Of a stretch of 64,000 nt of DNA, positions 1 to 9,040 are shown piece by piece. A program made the translations under genes and the position numbers. Origin of the DNA: Oxalobacteraceae sp. CFBP 8761 (GTDB taxonomy: Bacteria > Pseudomonadota > Gammaproteobacteria > Burkholderiales > Burkholderiaceae_D). The stretch spans positions 599,654 through 663,653 of the forward strand of contig JACYUE010000001.1 of NCBI GenBank assembly GCA_014841595.1, in the 5' to 3' direction. How positions within the stretch are numbered: position 1 is the stretch's first letter; every line of letters starts with the position of its first letter. The notes under the pieces were generated by a model, which did no database searches, was not told the DNA's origin, and saw nothing but the letters and a program-made list of their open reading frames with translations.

Positions 1-88
1 TACCGGGTGGCCGCGCAAGGTCGCCATATGCGTCCCGGATACGCCGTGCTAGAGTGCCTCGCATTGCCCCATCACCGACAGGAACGCC

Positions 89-1627
89 ATGCACGACTGG
101 TCCGAAGGCTACATGACCGAGTTAGCCTATACCTACGGCTACTATCCCGAACTCAACCCATTGCGTGCCCGGCTGGCCCTGCTCGAGGCAGGCATCGTCC
201 CACCGGATGTCCAGACCGCTTGTGAGCTGGGCTTTGGTCAGGGCATGAGCATCAATATCCATGCAGTCGCGGCCGGCGCGGCCTGGCATGGCACCGACTT
301 CAATCCGGCCCAGGTCGGTTTTGCGCGCGAGCTGGCGCAAGACTTGCCGCTGGCAGCCAATCTGTCCGATGAGGCCTTCGAGGCCTATTGCCAGCGCGCC
401 GATCTGCCGCAGTTCGATTTCATCGCGCTGCACGGCATCTGGAGCTGGGTGTCGGACGCCAACCGCCGCGTGATTGCCAGCTTCATCGAGCGCAAGCTCA
501 AGGTGGGCGGCGTTGTCTATGTCAGCTACAACACCCAGCCCGGCTGGGCCGCGACCGGACCGCTGACCGAGCTGATGGCCGGCTTCGACGCGGCCCTCAA
601 TCCGCCCGGTATCGGTCCTGCGGCGCGCATCGACGCGGCGCTCGACTTTGTCGACGGGCTGGTCGCGAGCGGGGCGCTGTACGGCAAGGTCAATCCCCAG
701 GTGGCCGAGCACCTCAAGCGCCTGCGCAGCCAGGACCGGCGCTATCTGGCGCACGAATATTTCAACCGCGACTGGCAGCCGATGCCGTTTGCGCAGATGC
801 GCACCTGGATGGAAGGGGCGCGGCTGAGCTACGCCACGTCGGCCCAGTTCATCGACCACGTGCCGATGCTGAATCTGACCGCGCAGCAGCAGGACCTGCT
901 GGCCGCGATCCCGGATGCGGGCTTTCGCGAAACGGCGTGCGACTTCATCGTCAACCGCCTGTTCCGGCGCGATTACTGGGTGCGCGGCGCGCGCCGGCTG
1001 GCGCCAGCCGACCGCACCGAGCGCCTGCGCGCCATGCGGGTGGTGCTGGCCACGCCGGCCGCCAAGGTCAAGCTCAAGGTCAGTGGCGCGCTGGGCGAAG
1101 CGAACCTGCACGAGGACGTCTATCGCCCGATCCTCGACGCGCTGGCCGACCACCGGCCGCACAGTCTGGGCGAACTCGAAGTCACGCTGGCCCCGCACGG
1201 CGCCACGCTGACCCGGATCGTCGAGGCAGTCATGCTCCTGACCGGCGCCGGCAACCTGCACCCAGCCCAGGCCGACGAGGCCATCGCCGCGGCCAGGGCC
1301 GGCGCACTGCTGCTCAATACCCGCCTGTGCGCCATGGCGCGTTATGCCGAAGATGTCGGTTGCCTGGCCTCGCCGGTGACGGGCGGCGGCTTCCCGGTGC
1401 GCCGCATCGACCAGCTGTTTCTGCTGGCGCGCAGCGTTGGTGCGGCCAGCATCGAAGCGCTGGCCGATTTCGCGACTGCCGCGCTGCAGGCGCAAGGCCA
1501 GCGCATCATGAAGGATGGTCAGCCAGTGCTGGACGATGCCCGCCAGACCGAGATGCTGCGCAGCCAGGCGCATGCGTTCGACACAACGCGTTTGCCCGTT
1601 TTTCAGGCATTGGGCGTGGCTGTCTAG
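89..1627 (+). CDS. SAM-dependent methyltransferase with methyltransferase regulatory domain
   Basis: A 512-residue cytoplasmic protein. The N-terminal Rossmann methyltransferase domain shows the SAM-binding motif I as ELGFGQG at residues 46-52. The middle part carries the HEYFNRD-WQPMPF type of sequence seen in the methyltransferase regulatory domain family, followed by a C-terminal region of the same family. The start is supported by AGGA about 8 bases upstream of the ATG. The substrate cannot be read from the sequence; relatives are annotated only as class I methyltransferases. It stands alone ahead of an acyltransferase gene, so no pathway can be inferred. Family assignment is fairly secure, function open. 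Confidence 0.85.
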   Translation: MHDWSEGYMTELAYTYGYYPELNPLRARLALLEAGIVPPDVQTACELGFGQGMSINIHAVAAGAAWHGTDFNPAQVGFARELAQDLPLAANLSDEAFEAYCQRADLPQFDFIALHGIWSWVSDANRRVIASFIERKLKVGGVVYVSYNTQPGWAATGPLTELMAGFDAALNPPGIGPAARIDAALDFVDGLVASGALYGKVNPQVAEHLKRLRSQDRRYLAHEYFNRDWQPMPFAQMRTWMEGARLSYATSAQFIDHVPMLNLTAQQQDLLAAIPDAGFRETACDFIVNRLFRRDYWVRGARRLAPADRTERLRAMRVVLATPAAKVKLKVSGALGEANLHEDVYRPILDALADHRPHSLGELEVTLAPHGATLTRIVEAVMLLTGAGNLHPAQADEAIAAARAGALLLNTRLCAMARYAEDVGCLASPVTGGGFPVRRIDQLFLLARSVGAASIEALADFATAALQAQGQRIMKDGQPVLDDARQTEMLRSQAHAFDTTRLPVFQALGVAV

Positions 1628-1726
1628 AACCCAGTCCCAAAAAGACGATTGCCGGTCGATACAGGCAACGGCGATGGCACCTTGTCAGTTACTATATTGC
1701 ATTGTGCAAAAGCGCCAGGGCATGCC

Positions 1727-2893
1727 ATGCGGTCACTGAACATCCAGTACAACCCACGTATCGATCAGCTACGCTGGCTGGCGGCGACGCTCGTGTTCCT
1801 GTTCCACTTTCACCTGGAATATCGCCGCCTCGGCGGTAATGGCCTGGTCAATCCGTGGACCTCCCTGATCATCGAAGGCCATACGGGCGTGGGCCTGTTC
1901 TTCACGCTGTCGGGCTTTTTGTTCATGCAGATCGCGCTGCGCCAGCGCCAGATCCGGTATGGCGAGTTCCTGCGTAACCGCGTGCTGCGCATTGCGCCGC
2001 TGTACGTGGTGATCTTCCTGGTGGCCACGTCGATTTCGCGCGACAAGTTCCAGCCGCAAGACCTGCTGTTCTTCTTCGCATCCAACCTCGGCATGCCGCC
2101 CACGTCGCAGACCGTGATTACCGGCGCAGCCTGGACGATCTCCCTTGAATTTTTGTTTTACCTGGTGTTTCCATTTCTGGCGCGTTTTGCGATGGAGCGG
2201 GGCGTGCGCTACCTGGCCGGCTGGCTGGTGCTGCTGCTGTTCTTCAAGGCAGCGGCATTCACCGTCAATACCAACAGCACGCTGATGTATTTCAGCACCT
2301 TCGTCGGGCGCTTCGACCAGTTCATCATCGGCATGATCGCGGCGATGACCTACGCGCGCCATGAAGCCACGTTGCGCCGCTGGGCGCCTTTCCTGGTGCT
2401 TGCCAGCGCCGCGCTGGTGGTCTTGAATACGCGGCTCATGCACATCAATGCCAGCTTCCTGACCGCGCCGCATGCGTCGTTCTGGATCATCTGGACGATG
2501 CTCGAAAGCGCCGGCTGGGCGCTGCTGATCCTGGCCTGGGTCGCCTTCAAGCCCGGTGTGCAGGGTCGGTTCGGGCGCATCTTCAGTCACGGCGGCAAGA
2601 TCAGTTTTTCGTTCTACCTGCTGCACATGGCGGTGCTGCACGTGCTGGCCGAGGCGGTCGGCCTGATGCGCCCGACCGGTATCGGCTGGCTGAACGCCGC
2701 TTTCATGGCCGCGTGCGCCTATGCCGTCACCTGGGCGCTGGCCACCCTCAGCTTCAATATCGTCGAAGAGCCATTCCTGCGCGGGCGCCGCAGCTATGGG
2801 GCACTGCCTGCCGTTGGCGAGAACGCCACGCTGACCCGCCCCCCGGAACCGCCAACCCCGCCAGCCCCTCCGCGCGAAGCCCGAGCGCGGTAA
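1727..2893 (+). CDS. acyltransferase family 3 membrane protein
   Basis: A 388-residue integral membrane protein of the acyltransferase-3 (OafA/NodX-like) family, which O-acylates surface sugars at the inner membrane. The N-terminus has the family hallmark RIDQLRWLAATLVFLFHF, with a catalytic-type histidine, followed by about ten hydrophobic segments. The frame is open from 1649, but the ATG at 1727 gives the conserved N-terminus, so I chose it. The C-terminal 30 residues are proline-rich. The gene ends 9 bases before dnaE and may be co-transcribed with it. The acceptor is unknown; the nearby glycan genes make a lipopolysaccharide or exopolysaccharide sugar plausible, but this is inference. 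Confidence 0.85.
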   Translation: MRSLNIQYNPRIDQLRWLAATLVFLFHFHLEYRRLGGNGLVNPWTSLIIEGHTGVGLFFTLSGFLFMQIALRQRQIRYGEFLRNRVLRIAPLYVVIFLVATSISRDKFQPQDLLFFFASNLGMPPTSQTVITGAAWTISLEFLFYLVFPFLARFAMERGVRYLAGWLVLLLFFKAAAFTVNTNSTLMYFSTFVGRFDQFIIGMIAAMTYARHEATLRRWAPFLVLASAALVVLNTRLMHINASFLTAPHASFWIIWTMLESAGWALLILAWVAFKPGVQGRFGRIFSHGGKISFSFYLLHMAVLHVLAEAVGLMRPTGIGWLNAAFMAACAYAVTWALATLSFNIVEEPFLRGRRSYGALPAVGENATLTRPPEPPTPPAPPREARAR

Positions 2894-2902
2894 AATGCGG
2901 GG

Positions 2903-5900
2903 ATGACTTCCCCGACTTTTACCCATCTGCGCATCCACTCCGAATACTCCATCGTCGACGGCCTGGTCCGTATTGACGAGCTGGTCAAGGCGGCGGTCAA
3001 GGATGGGCAGCCGGCGCTGGCCGTGACCGATCTGGCCAATACGTTTTGCCTGGTGCGCTTCTACAAAGAGGCGCGCGGCAAGGGCGTCAAGCCGATCGTC
3101 GGGGTCGATGCCTGGATCACCAACGACGACAACCGCGACAAGCCGCACCGCCTGCTCATTTTGGCCAAGAACCACACCGGCTACCTGCAGCTGTGCGACC
3201 TGCTGGCGCGTGCCTGGCTCACCAACCAGCACAAAGGCCGCGCCGAACTGCGCGCCGAATGGCTCGAAGCGCTGGCCACGTCCACGTCCACGCTCAATCC
3301 CGGGCAGTCGCAGGCCAATGGCCTGATCGTGCTGTCGGGCGCGCATTTCGGCGACATCGGCCAGGCCATCGAGAACGGCGACATCGCCCGCGCCGAGGCC
3401 AATGCCGCGCGCTGGGCGCGCGTGTTCCCGGGCCATTTTTATATCGAGATCCAGCGCGCCGGCCAGCTCAATCAAGAGCAGCAGGTACGCCATTCGGTGG
3501 CGCTGGCCAGCCGCCTCGGCTTGCCGGTCGTGGCGACGCATCCGGTGCAGTTCCTCGACAAGGACGAATACATCGCCCACGAAGCGCGCGTCTGTATCGC
3601 CGAGGGCGAGATGCTGGCCAACGCCAAGCGCGTGCGCCGCTTCAACGAGAACATGTGCTTCAAGTCGCAGGCCGAAATGGCCGAGCTGTTCAGGGACCTG
3701 CCGGGCGCGCTGGCCAACTCCGTTGAAATCGCCAAGCGCTGCAATGTCACGCTCACACTGGGCAAGCCGCAGCTGCCGAACTTCCCGACCCCCGGCATGA
3801 CGATCGACGAATTCCTGATCGCCGAAACCAAAAAAGGCCTGGAAGATCGCCTGCTGCAGCTGTACCCGAACGAGGCGGAGCGCGAACGCGAGCGCCCGCG
3901 CTACGAGGCGCGCCTGGACTTCGAGAACCAGACGATCATCAACATGAAGTTCCCCGGCTACTTCCTGATCGTGGCCGAGTTCATCCAGTGGGGCAAGAAC
4001 AACGACGTGCCGATCGGCCCGGGCCGCGGTTCGGGTGCGGGGTCGCTGGTGGCGTATGCGCTCAAGATCACGGATCTGGATCCGCTCAAGTACAACCTGC
4101 TGTTCGAGCGTTTCCTGAATCCCGAACGCGTCTCGATGCCCGACTTCGACATCGACTTTTGCCAGGAAAAGCGCGAGCTGGTGATCCAGCACGTGAAAGA
4201 CCTGTACGGGCGCGATGCGGTGTCGCAGATCGCCACCTTCGGCACGATGGCAGCCAAGGGCGCGATCCGCGACGTCGGCCGCGTGCTCGATTTCGGCTAC
4301 AACTTCTGCGACGGCATCTCCAAGCTGATTCCGTTCAAGCCGGGCAAGCAGGTGTCGATTGCCGAGGCGATCGAAGAAGAACCGATGCTCAAGGAGCGCC
4401 TCGAGAACGAAGAAGAGGTCAAGACGCTGCTTGAACTGGCGCAGAAGGTCGAGGGCATCACCCGCAACATCGGCATGCACGCCGGTGGTGTGCTGATCGC
4501 GCCGGGCAAACTCACCGACTTCTGCCCGCTGTACACGCAGGGCGGCGATACCGGCGTGGTCTCGCAGTACGACAAGGACGACGTGGAGGCCGTGGGCCTG
4601 GTCAAGTTCGACTTTTTGGGCCTGACCACGCTGACGATCCTCGACCGCGCGGTCAAGTACATCAAGCAGCTCGATCCGGCCGAGAGCGAATTCGACCTGG
4701 CCAAGCTGGCGCTGGACGACCGCGCGTCGTACAAGCTGCTGTCCGACGCCAAGACCGTCGCGATCTTCCAGCTGGAATCGCGCGGCATGCAGGGCATGCT
4801 CAAGGATGCGCGGCCCGACCGCTTCGAGGACATCATCGCGCTGGTCGCGCTGTACCGCCCGGGTCCGATGGACCTGATCCCCGACTTCTGCAAGCGCAAG
4901 CACGGCGAAAAGTTCGACTACCCCGATCCGCGCACCGAGTCGATCCTGTCCGAGACCTACGGCATCATGGTCTACCAGGAGCAGGTGATGCAGATGGCGC
5001 AGATCGTCGGCGGCTACTCGCTGGGCGGCGCCGACATGCTGCGCCGCGCGATGGGCAAGAAGAAGGCCGAAGAAATGGCCGAGCACCGCGAGATCTTCCG
5101 CGCCGGCGCGGCCAAGGATGGCCTCACCACGGCCAAGGCCGACGAGATCTTCGACTTGATGGAAAAGTTCGCGGGCTACGGCTTCAACAAGTCGCACGCC
5201 GCCGCCTACGCGCTGCTGTCGTACCACACGGCGTACCTGAAGGTGCACCACACCGCCGCGTTCATGGCAGCCAACATGTCGCTGGCGATGGAAGACACCG
5301 AGAAGATCAAGATCCTGGTCGAAGATTCAAAAGAGGTCTGCAAGCTCACCATCCTGCCGCCGGATGTCAACGAATCGCAGTTCCGCTTCACGCCGGAAGG
5401 CGAAGCGCGCTCGAAAACAGGCAAGCAGGTCACCAATATCCGCTACGGCCTGGGCGGCGTGAAGGGCGCGGGGCAGGGCGCAATCGAAGCCATCATTGCT
5501 GCGCGCACGGCGGGCGGCAAGTTCAAGGACCTGTTCGACTTCTGCAACCGGGTCGACCGCAAGCAGATCAACCGCCGCACGATCGAATCGCTGATCCGCG
5601 CCGGCGCGATGGACGCCTTCGGCGTGGATCGCTCGGTGCTGCTGGCGTCGGTGTCGTTCGCGATGGAGGCGGCTGGCCAGGCTGCAGCGGCCATCAACCA
5701 GGTCAGCCTGTTCGGTGGCGACGATGCGGATCTCGTGGCCCCGCCCGAGTACGTGAAGGCCTTGCCATGGACCGATCGCCAGAAGCTGTCCGAAGAAAAG
5801 ATCGCACTCGGCTACTACCTGTCGGGCCATATGTTCGACTCGTACGCGCAAGAGGTGCGCCGCTTTGCCAAGACGCGCATGAAAGACCTCGAGCCGTCGC

Positions 5901-6397
5901 GCGACCCGCGCATGATGTGCGGCGTGATCTCGGGCATCCGCACGCAGATGACGCAGCGCGGCAAGATCCTGATCGTGGCGCTGGACGACAAGACTGCCGT
6001 GCATGAGGTGACGGTCTACAGCGAAGTGTTCGAAGCCAACAAGAACGCGTTCAAGGAAGACGAATTTTTGCTCGTGGTGGGCAAGGTGTCCGAAGACCGC
6101 TTCAACGGCGGTCTGCGCATCACGGCCGAGAAAGTGTTCGACCTGGCCACGGCGCGCATCCAGTACGGGCACAAGCTGGAGATGGACCTGGACAAATCGG
6201 TCAGCGCGGCCCGCCTGGCCGAGATCCTGCAGCCGCACCGGGTGCATGACGGCATGCCGGTAAGCCTGCGATTGCAGACGCAGGATATTCCGTTCACCGT
6301 GCAACTGGGCGACGACTGGCGCGTGGCGCCATCCGATACGCTCAAGGCGGCGCTGGAGTTGTCGCTGGGTGCGAAGGACGTCGCAGTTGAGTACTAG
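2903..6397 (+). CDS. dnaE: DNA polymerase III subunit alpha
   Basis: The 1164-residue replicative polymerase catalytic subunit, essentially the same length as the E. coli protein (1160). An N-terminal PHP domain begins with HLRIHSEYSIVDG. The polymerase palm motif PDFDIDFC lies around residues 413-420, with the catalytic aspartates at 416 and 418. It is followed by the fingers, the helix-hairpin-helix region, an OB-fold and a C-terminal tau-binding region. The ATG at 2903 is preceded by GCGGGG and by TAAAAT at 2891-2896, which might be a -10 element. The 3' end overlaps the following glycosyltransferase gene by 29 bases. Confidence 0.98.
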   Translation: MTSPTFTHLRIHSEYSIVDGLVRIDELVKAAVKDGQPALAVTDLANTFCLVRFYKEARGKGVKPIVGVDAWITNDDNRDKPHRLLILAKNHTGYLQLCDLLARAWLTNQHKGRAELRAEWLEALATSTSTLNPGQSQANGLIVLSGAHFGDIGQAIENGDIARAEANAARWARVFPGHFYIEIQRAGQLNQEQQVRHSVALASRLGLPVVATHPVQFLDKDEYIAHEARVCIAEGEMLANAKRVRRFNENMCFKSQAEMAELFRDLPGALANSVEIAKRCNVTLTLGKPQLPNFPTPGMTIDEFLIAETKKGLEDRLLQLYPNEAERERERPRYEARLDFENQTIINMKFPGYFLIVAEFIQWGKNNDVPIGPGRGSGAGSLVAYALKITDLDPLKYNLLFERFLNPERVSMPDFDIDFCQEKRELVIQHVKDLYGRDAVSQIATFGTMAAKGAIRDVGRVLDFGYNFCDGISKLIPFKPGKQVSIAEAIEEEPMLKERLENEEEVKTLLELAQKVEGITRNIGMHAGGVLIAPGKLTDFCPLYTQGGDTGVVSQYDKDDVEAVGLVKFDFLGLTTLTILDRAVKYIKQLDPAESEFDLAKLALDDRASYKLLSDAKTVAIFQLESRGMQGMLKDARPDRFEDIIALVALYRPGPMDLIPDFCKRKHGEKFDYPDPRTESILSETYGIMVYQEQVMQMAQIVGGYSLGGADMLRRAMGKKKAEEMAEHREIFRAGAAKDGLTTAKADEIFDLMEKFAGYGFNKSHAAAYALLSYHTAYLKVHHTAAFMAANMSLAMEDTEKIKILVEDSKEVCKLTILPPDVNESQFRFTPEGEARSKTGKQVTNIRYGLGGVKGAGQGAIEAIIAARTAGGKFKDLFDFCNRVDRKQINRRTIESLIRAGAMDAFGVDRSVLLASVSFAMEAAGQAAAAINQVSLFGGDDADLVAPPEYVKALPWTDRQKLSEEKIALGYYLSGHMFDSYAQEVRRFAKTRMKDLEPSRDPRMMCGVISGIRTQMTQRGKILIVALDDKTAVHEVTVYSEVFEANKNAFKEDEFLLVVGKVSEDRFNGGLRITAEKVFDLATARIQYGHKLEMDLDKSVSAARLAEILQPHRVHDGMPVSLRLQTQDIPFTVQLGDDWRVAPSDTLKAALELSLGAKDVAVEY

Positions 6398-7436
6398 CGC
6401 ACGTTCGACCGACGGCAGATCGGCCTTTGGCCGCATCCTGATCTGCCGTACCGACAATATCGGCGACGTCGTCCTGACGCTGCCGCTGGCCGGCTACCTC
6501 AAGCAGCGCTTTCCGCAGGCGCAGATTGACCTGCTGTGCCGTGCCTACGTGGCCCCGGCCATGCGCCACAGCCGCCATCTCGACCGCGTGATCACGCTCG
6601 AAGCGTCGGACGATCTGGCCCGCCTGTTTGCCGAGGGCGACTACGACACCGTGATCTTTGCGTTTCCCGACCGGCGCCTGGCGCGCGCGGCGCAGGCAGC
6701 GCGCGTGCCTAACCGGGTGGGCACCAGCCACCGCGTGTATCACTGGTTCACCTGCAACCGCCTGGCGCGTTTCAGCCGCGCCAAGTCCGACCTGCACGAG
6801 GCCCAGCTGAACTTTCTGCTGCTGCGCCCGCTGGGCATCGATCATGTGCCGACCTTGGCCGAGATCCCGCAGTTGTACGGGCTGGATGCACCACGGCGCG
6901 CCGCCGTCGACGCCTTGCTGGCGCCGGGGCGGCGGCACATCATCCTGCATCCCAAGTCGAATGGCAGCGCCCGTGAATGGCCGCTGGCCCATTTCACGGC
7001 GCTGGCGCGTGACCTCGGAAGCGACCCGGCCATGCGCCTGTTCGTCACCGGCAGCGCGGCCGAGGGCGTGCTGCTGGCCGCGCAGGCGCCGGCCTTGCTG
7101 GCGCTGCCGAACGTGGACAATCTGTGCGGCCGGCTCGACCTCGATGAACTGCTGGCGCTGATCGGCGCCTGTGATGGCCTGGTGGCGTGCAGCACCGGCC
7201 CGATGCACCTGTCGGCGGCGCTGGGGCGGCCGACACTGGGGCTGTTCCCGCCGATCAAGCCGATGGATCCGGGCCGCTGGGCGCCGCTGGGCGCGCTGGC
7301 CGAGGTAGCGGTCGCCCGCCAGCCGTGCGCCGGCTGTGCGGACTCGGCGACCTGCTCCTGCATGCGGTCGATCACGCCGCAGGACGTTGCCGCGCGGGTG
7401 CGGGCCTGGGGTGGGGCACAGCGCGGCGTGGCCTGA
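6369..7436 (+). CDS. glycosyltransferase family 9 (heptosyltransferase-like)
   Basis: A 355-residue GT9 enzyme related to WaaC/WaaF/WaaQ, which transfer heptose or similar sugars to the lipopolysaccharide inner core. The N-terminal Rossmann half has the typical ILICRTDNIGDVVLTLPL signature. The C-terminal half has the HPKSNGSAREWP segment and the nucleotide-sugar binding GPMHLSAALGRPTLGLF. The start is GTG at 6369, inside dnaE; an alternative in-frame TTG at 6387 would shorten the overlap. Exact sugar specificity cannot be assigned. Other glycan genes (GT2, ligase, MsbA) follow within 4-8 kb. Confidence 0.88.
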   Translation: MRRTSQLSTSARSTDGRSAFGRILICRTDNIGDVVLTLPLAGYLKQRFPQAQIDLLCRAYVAPAMRHSRHLDRVITLEASDDLARLFAEGDYDTVIFAFPDRRLARAAQAARVPNRVGTSHRVYHWFTCNRLARFSRAKSDLHEAQLNFLLLRPLGIDHVPTLAEIPQLYGLDAPRRAAVDALLAPGRRHIILHPKSNGSAREWPLAHFTALARDLGSDPAMRLFVTGSAAEGVLLAAQAPALLALPNVDNLCGRLDLDELLALIGACDGLVACSTGPMHLSAALGRPTLGLFPPIKPMDPGRWAPLGALAEVAVARQPCAGCADSATCSCMRSITPQDVAARVRAWGGAQRGVA

Positions 7437-7450
7437 GGTTCATTGGTACC

Positions 7451-8785
7451 TCAGTCGATCGGGACCTTGCTTAACCGCGCATAGGACTGCACGATCAGAA
7501 CGCCGGGAATCCCGGCATATAGCGATACGGTGCTGTTTTGCGGTGCGAACCCAGCAAAACTCACCGCTTTTGCCACCGTGGTAACGACGCCGGAAGGCGT
7601 GATCTTTCTCACGTTTCCGGTAACGCTGTGCTTGTAGAGGTTACCTGCGGCATCGATGGCCATCGGGCCATTACCCCTGAAGAGAGCGGCGCTACCTGTG
7701 CCATCCACATCATCGACGAAATCAAAGTTCCGGTTTGTTCGACCGGCAAGCGTCGTGACTGCGCCTGCAGGGGTGATCTTCCGGATCAGCATGATATCGC
7801 TGACGTACAGGTTCCCGGCTTTGTCGGTGACGATCTGCGCTGGCCCCATGAATCGTGCCTGTGTGCCAGAGCCGTCCACCGGATTGACTTGGGGTACGCA
7901 GGTCCATCCTGGAATGGCACCGGCCTCGCAACCGCCTCCAGCAAACGTCGACAACGAACCGTCTGGCGCGATCTTGCGAACCCGCGACCCGTCGGTTGCG
8001 TAGACGGTGCCGTCCGGCGCCACCGCGACCCTCAATGTCGCGGCGGTGGCGACGCCGGAGGCGCCATCGATCGTCCCTGTTGCCGCATCATACGGCGCGG
8101 TTTGGGTCAATGTGGACACCGTCCCGTCGCCTGCGATCCGGCGGATCGCGTACGCGGCGGTGCCAATCTGGTCCACGACGTACAGCAGGCGGTCCGGCCC
8201 GAAGGCCAGCGAGATCGGTTCGCCCACGTTGGCATAGGTCGTGATGCTGCCGTCCGTTGCCACCTTCTTGATGTCCGACACGGGCGATGAATACGCGATG
8301 TACAGATTGCCGGATTGATCGGCTGCCAGGTCAACCGGGCGCGGTCCGTAAAGATAGGGCGGATCGCCGAACGGAACCTCCCACGTGACCGGCAGGGTAA
8401 CCCACGGCACCAGCACCGGCGCTGGCTTCACGTTCAGCTGAATCGAGTTCGAGATGCCGCCTGCGCTGGCCGTGATCGTGACCTTGTCCGTCGCCAGGTC
8501 GTAAGGTGTCGCGTAGACGGCGGTCGCCTTGCCTGGATCCGTGTACAAGGTCTCGCCAATATTCGCCTTGGGCGTCACCGACCAGGTGACCGGCCCCGTG
8601 ACACCCGTCAGCGTTGGGGTAATCTCGGCCGCCGCGCCGTTGAGCATCATCGACGTTGTCGAAGCGGCCAGTGCAATCGTCGGCGGTGGTGGCGACGATG
8701 ACACCGGCGCGGTGTCATGCTTGCCGCCACCGCATGCAGTCAGGAGTACTGCCGAGAACATCGCAAGATGGCGCGCATTGAGCAT
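7451..8785 (-). CDS. NHL-repeat lipoprotein
   Basis: A 444-residue predicted lipoprotein. The signal peptide ends in a lipobox (LLTAC-GGG) and is followed by a proline/serine linker. Residues of about 35-120 look like an Ig-like domain. The rest is a beta-propeller of NHL-type repeats, seen as recurring units such as DQSGNLYIAYS, APDGTVYATDG and DKAGNLYVSD. These propellers usually act as periplasmic or surface binding scaffolds. I chose the ATG at 8785 because AAGGA lies 6 bases upstream and a proper signal peptide follows; the frame is open further upstream. Ligand unknown. It converges with the GT9 gene with only 14 bases between. Confidence 0.8.
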   Translation of the reverse strand: MLNARHLAMFSAVLLTACGGGKHDTAPVSSSPPPPTIALAASTTSMMLNGAAAEITPTLTGVTGPVTWSVTPKANIGETLYTDPGKATAVYATPYDLATDKVTITASAGGISNSIQLNVKPAPVLVPWVTLPVTWEVPFGDPPYLYGPRPVDLAADQSGNLYIAYSSPVSDIKKVATDGSITTYANVGEPISLAFGPDRLLYVVDQIGTAAYAIRRIAGDGTVSTLTQTAPYDAATGTIDGASGVATAATLRVAVAPDGTVYATDGSRVRKIAPDGSLSTFAGGGCEAGAIPGWTCVPQVNPVDGSGTQARFMGPAQIVTDKAGNLYVSDIMLIRKITPAGAVTTLAGRTNRNFDFVDDVDGTGSAALFRGNGPMAIDAAGNLYKHSVTGNVRKITPSGVVTTVAKAVSFAGFAPQNSTVSLYAGIPGVLIVQSYARLSKVPID

Positions 8786-8872
8786 GACAAGTCCTTCGTT
8801 ATATGGCGATAGCATGCAGCTTACACATATGGCGCGGCGCAAAATACACGAAAACTTTCACTGGTCCCACAG

Positions 8873-8978
8873 TCAAACCCGTTGAGCGCTCACGGCCAGC
8901 CGCAGGAAATCCACAAACGCACGCACCCGCGCCGACATCCCGGCGCTGGATCACAAGGACTAACGCAATCCGGTTGAC
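8873..8978 (-). pseudogene. C-terminal relic of a LysR-family regulator
   Basis: In the gap between the divergent NHL lipoprotein and PhoD-like genes, the minus strand encodes MSARVRAFVDFLRLAVSAQ before a stop at 8873. MSARVRAFVDFL is the classic C-terminal end of LysR-type regulators. Just upstream, in another frame, it encodes VNRIALVLVIQRR, which fits the preceding beta-strand. The two pieces join with a shift of two bases, and no N-terminal DNA-binding domain is present. This is a frameshifted remnant of about 35 codons, not a functional gene. Confidence 0.55.
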
Positions 8979-9040
8979 GATTCATGCCCACGTCATATTG
9001 AAAAAATAAGCTGGTCGGCTCTTACATGAACGGAGCTGGC

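Noticed and set aside
1..88. Tail of an upstream gene at the window edge (frame ending at a TAG at 49-51)
   Set aside because: Only 16 codons are visible and they show no recognisable sequence.
1769..5251. Very long open frame on the minus strand opposite dnaE
   Set aside because: A by-product of GC-rich codon bias; composition is His/Arg/Gln-rich without any domain, and dnaE is certain. The same holds for other long antisense frames across the window.
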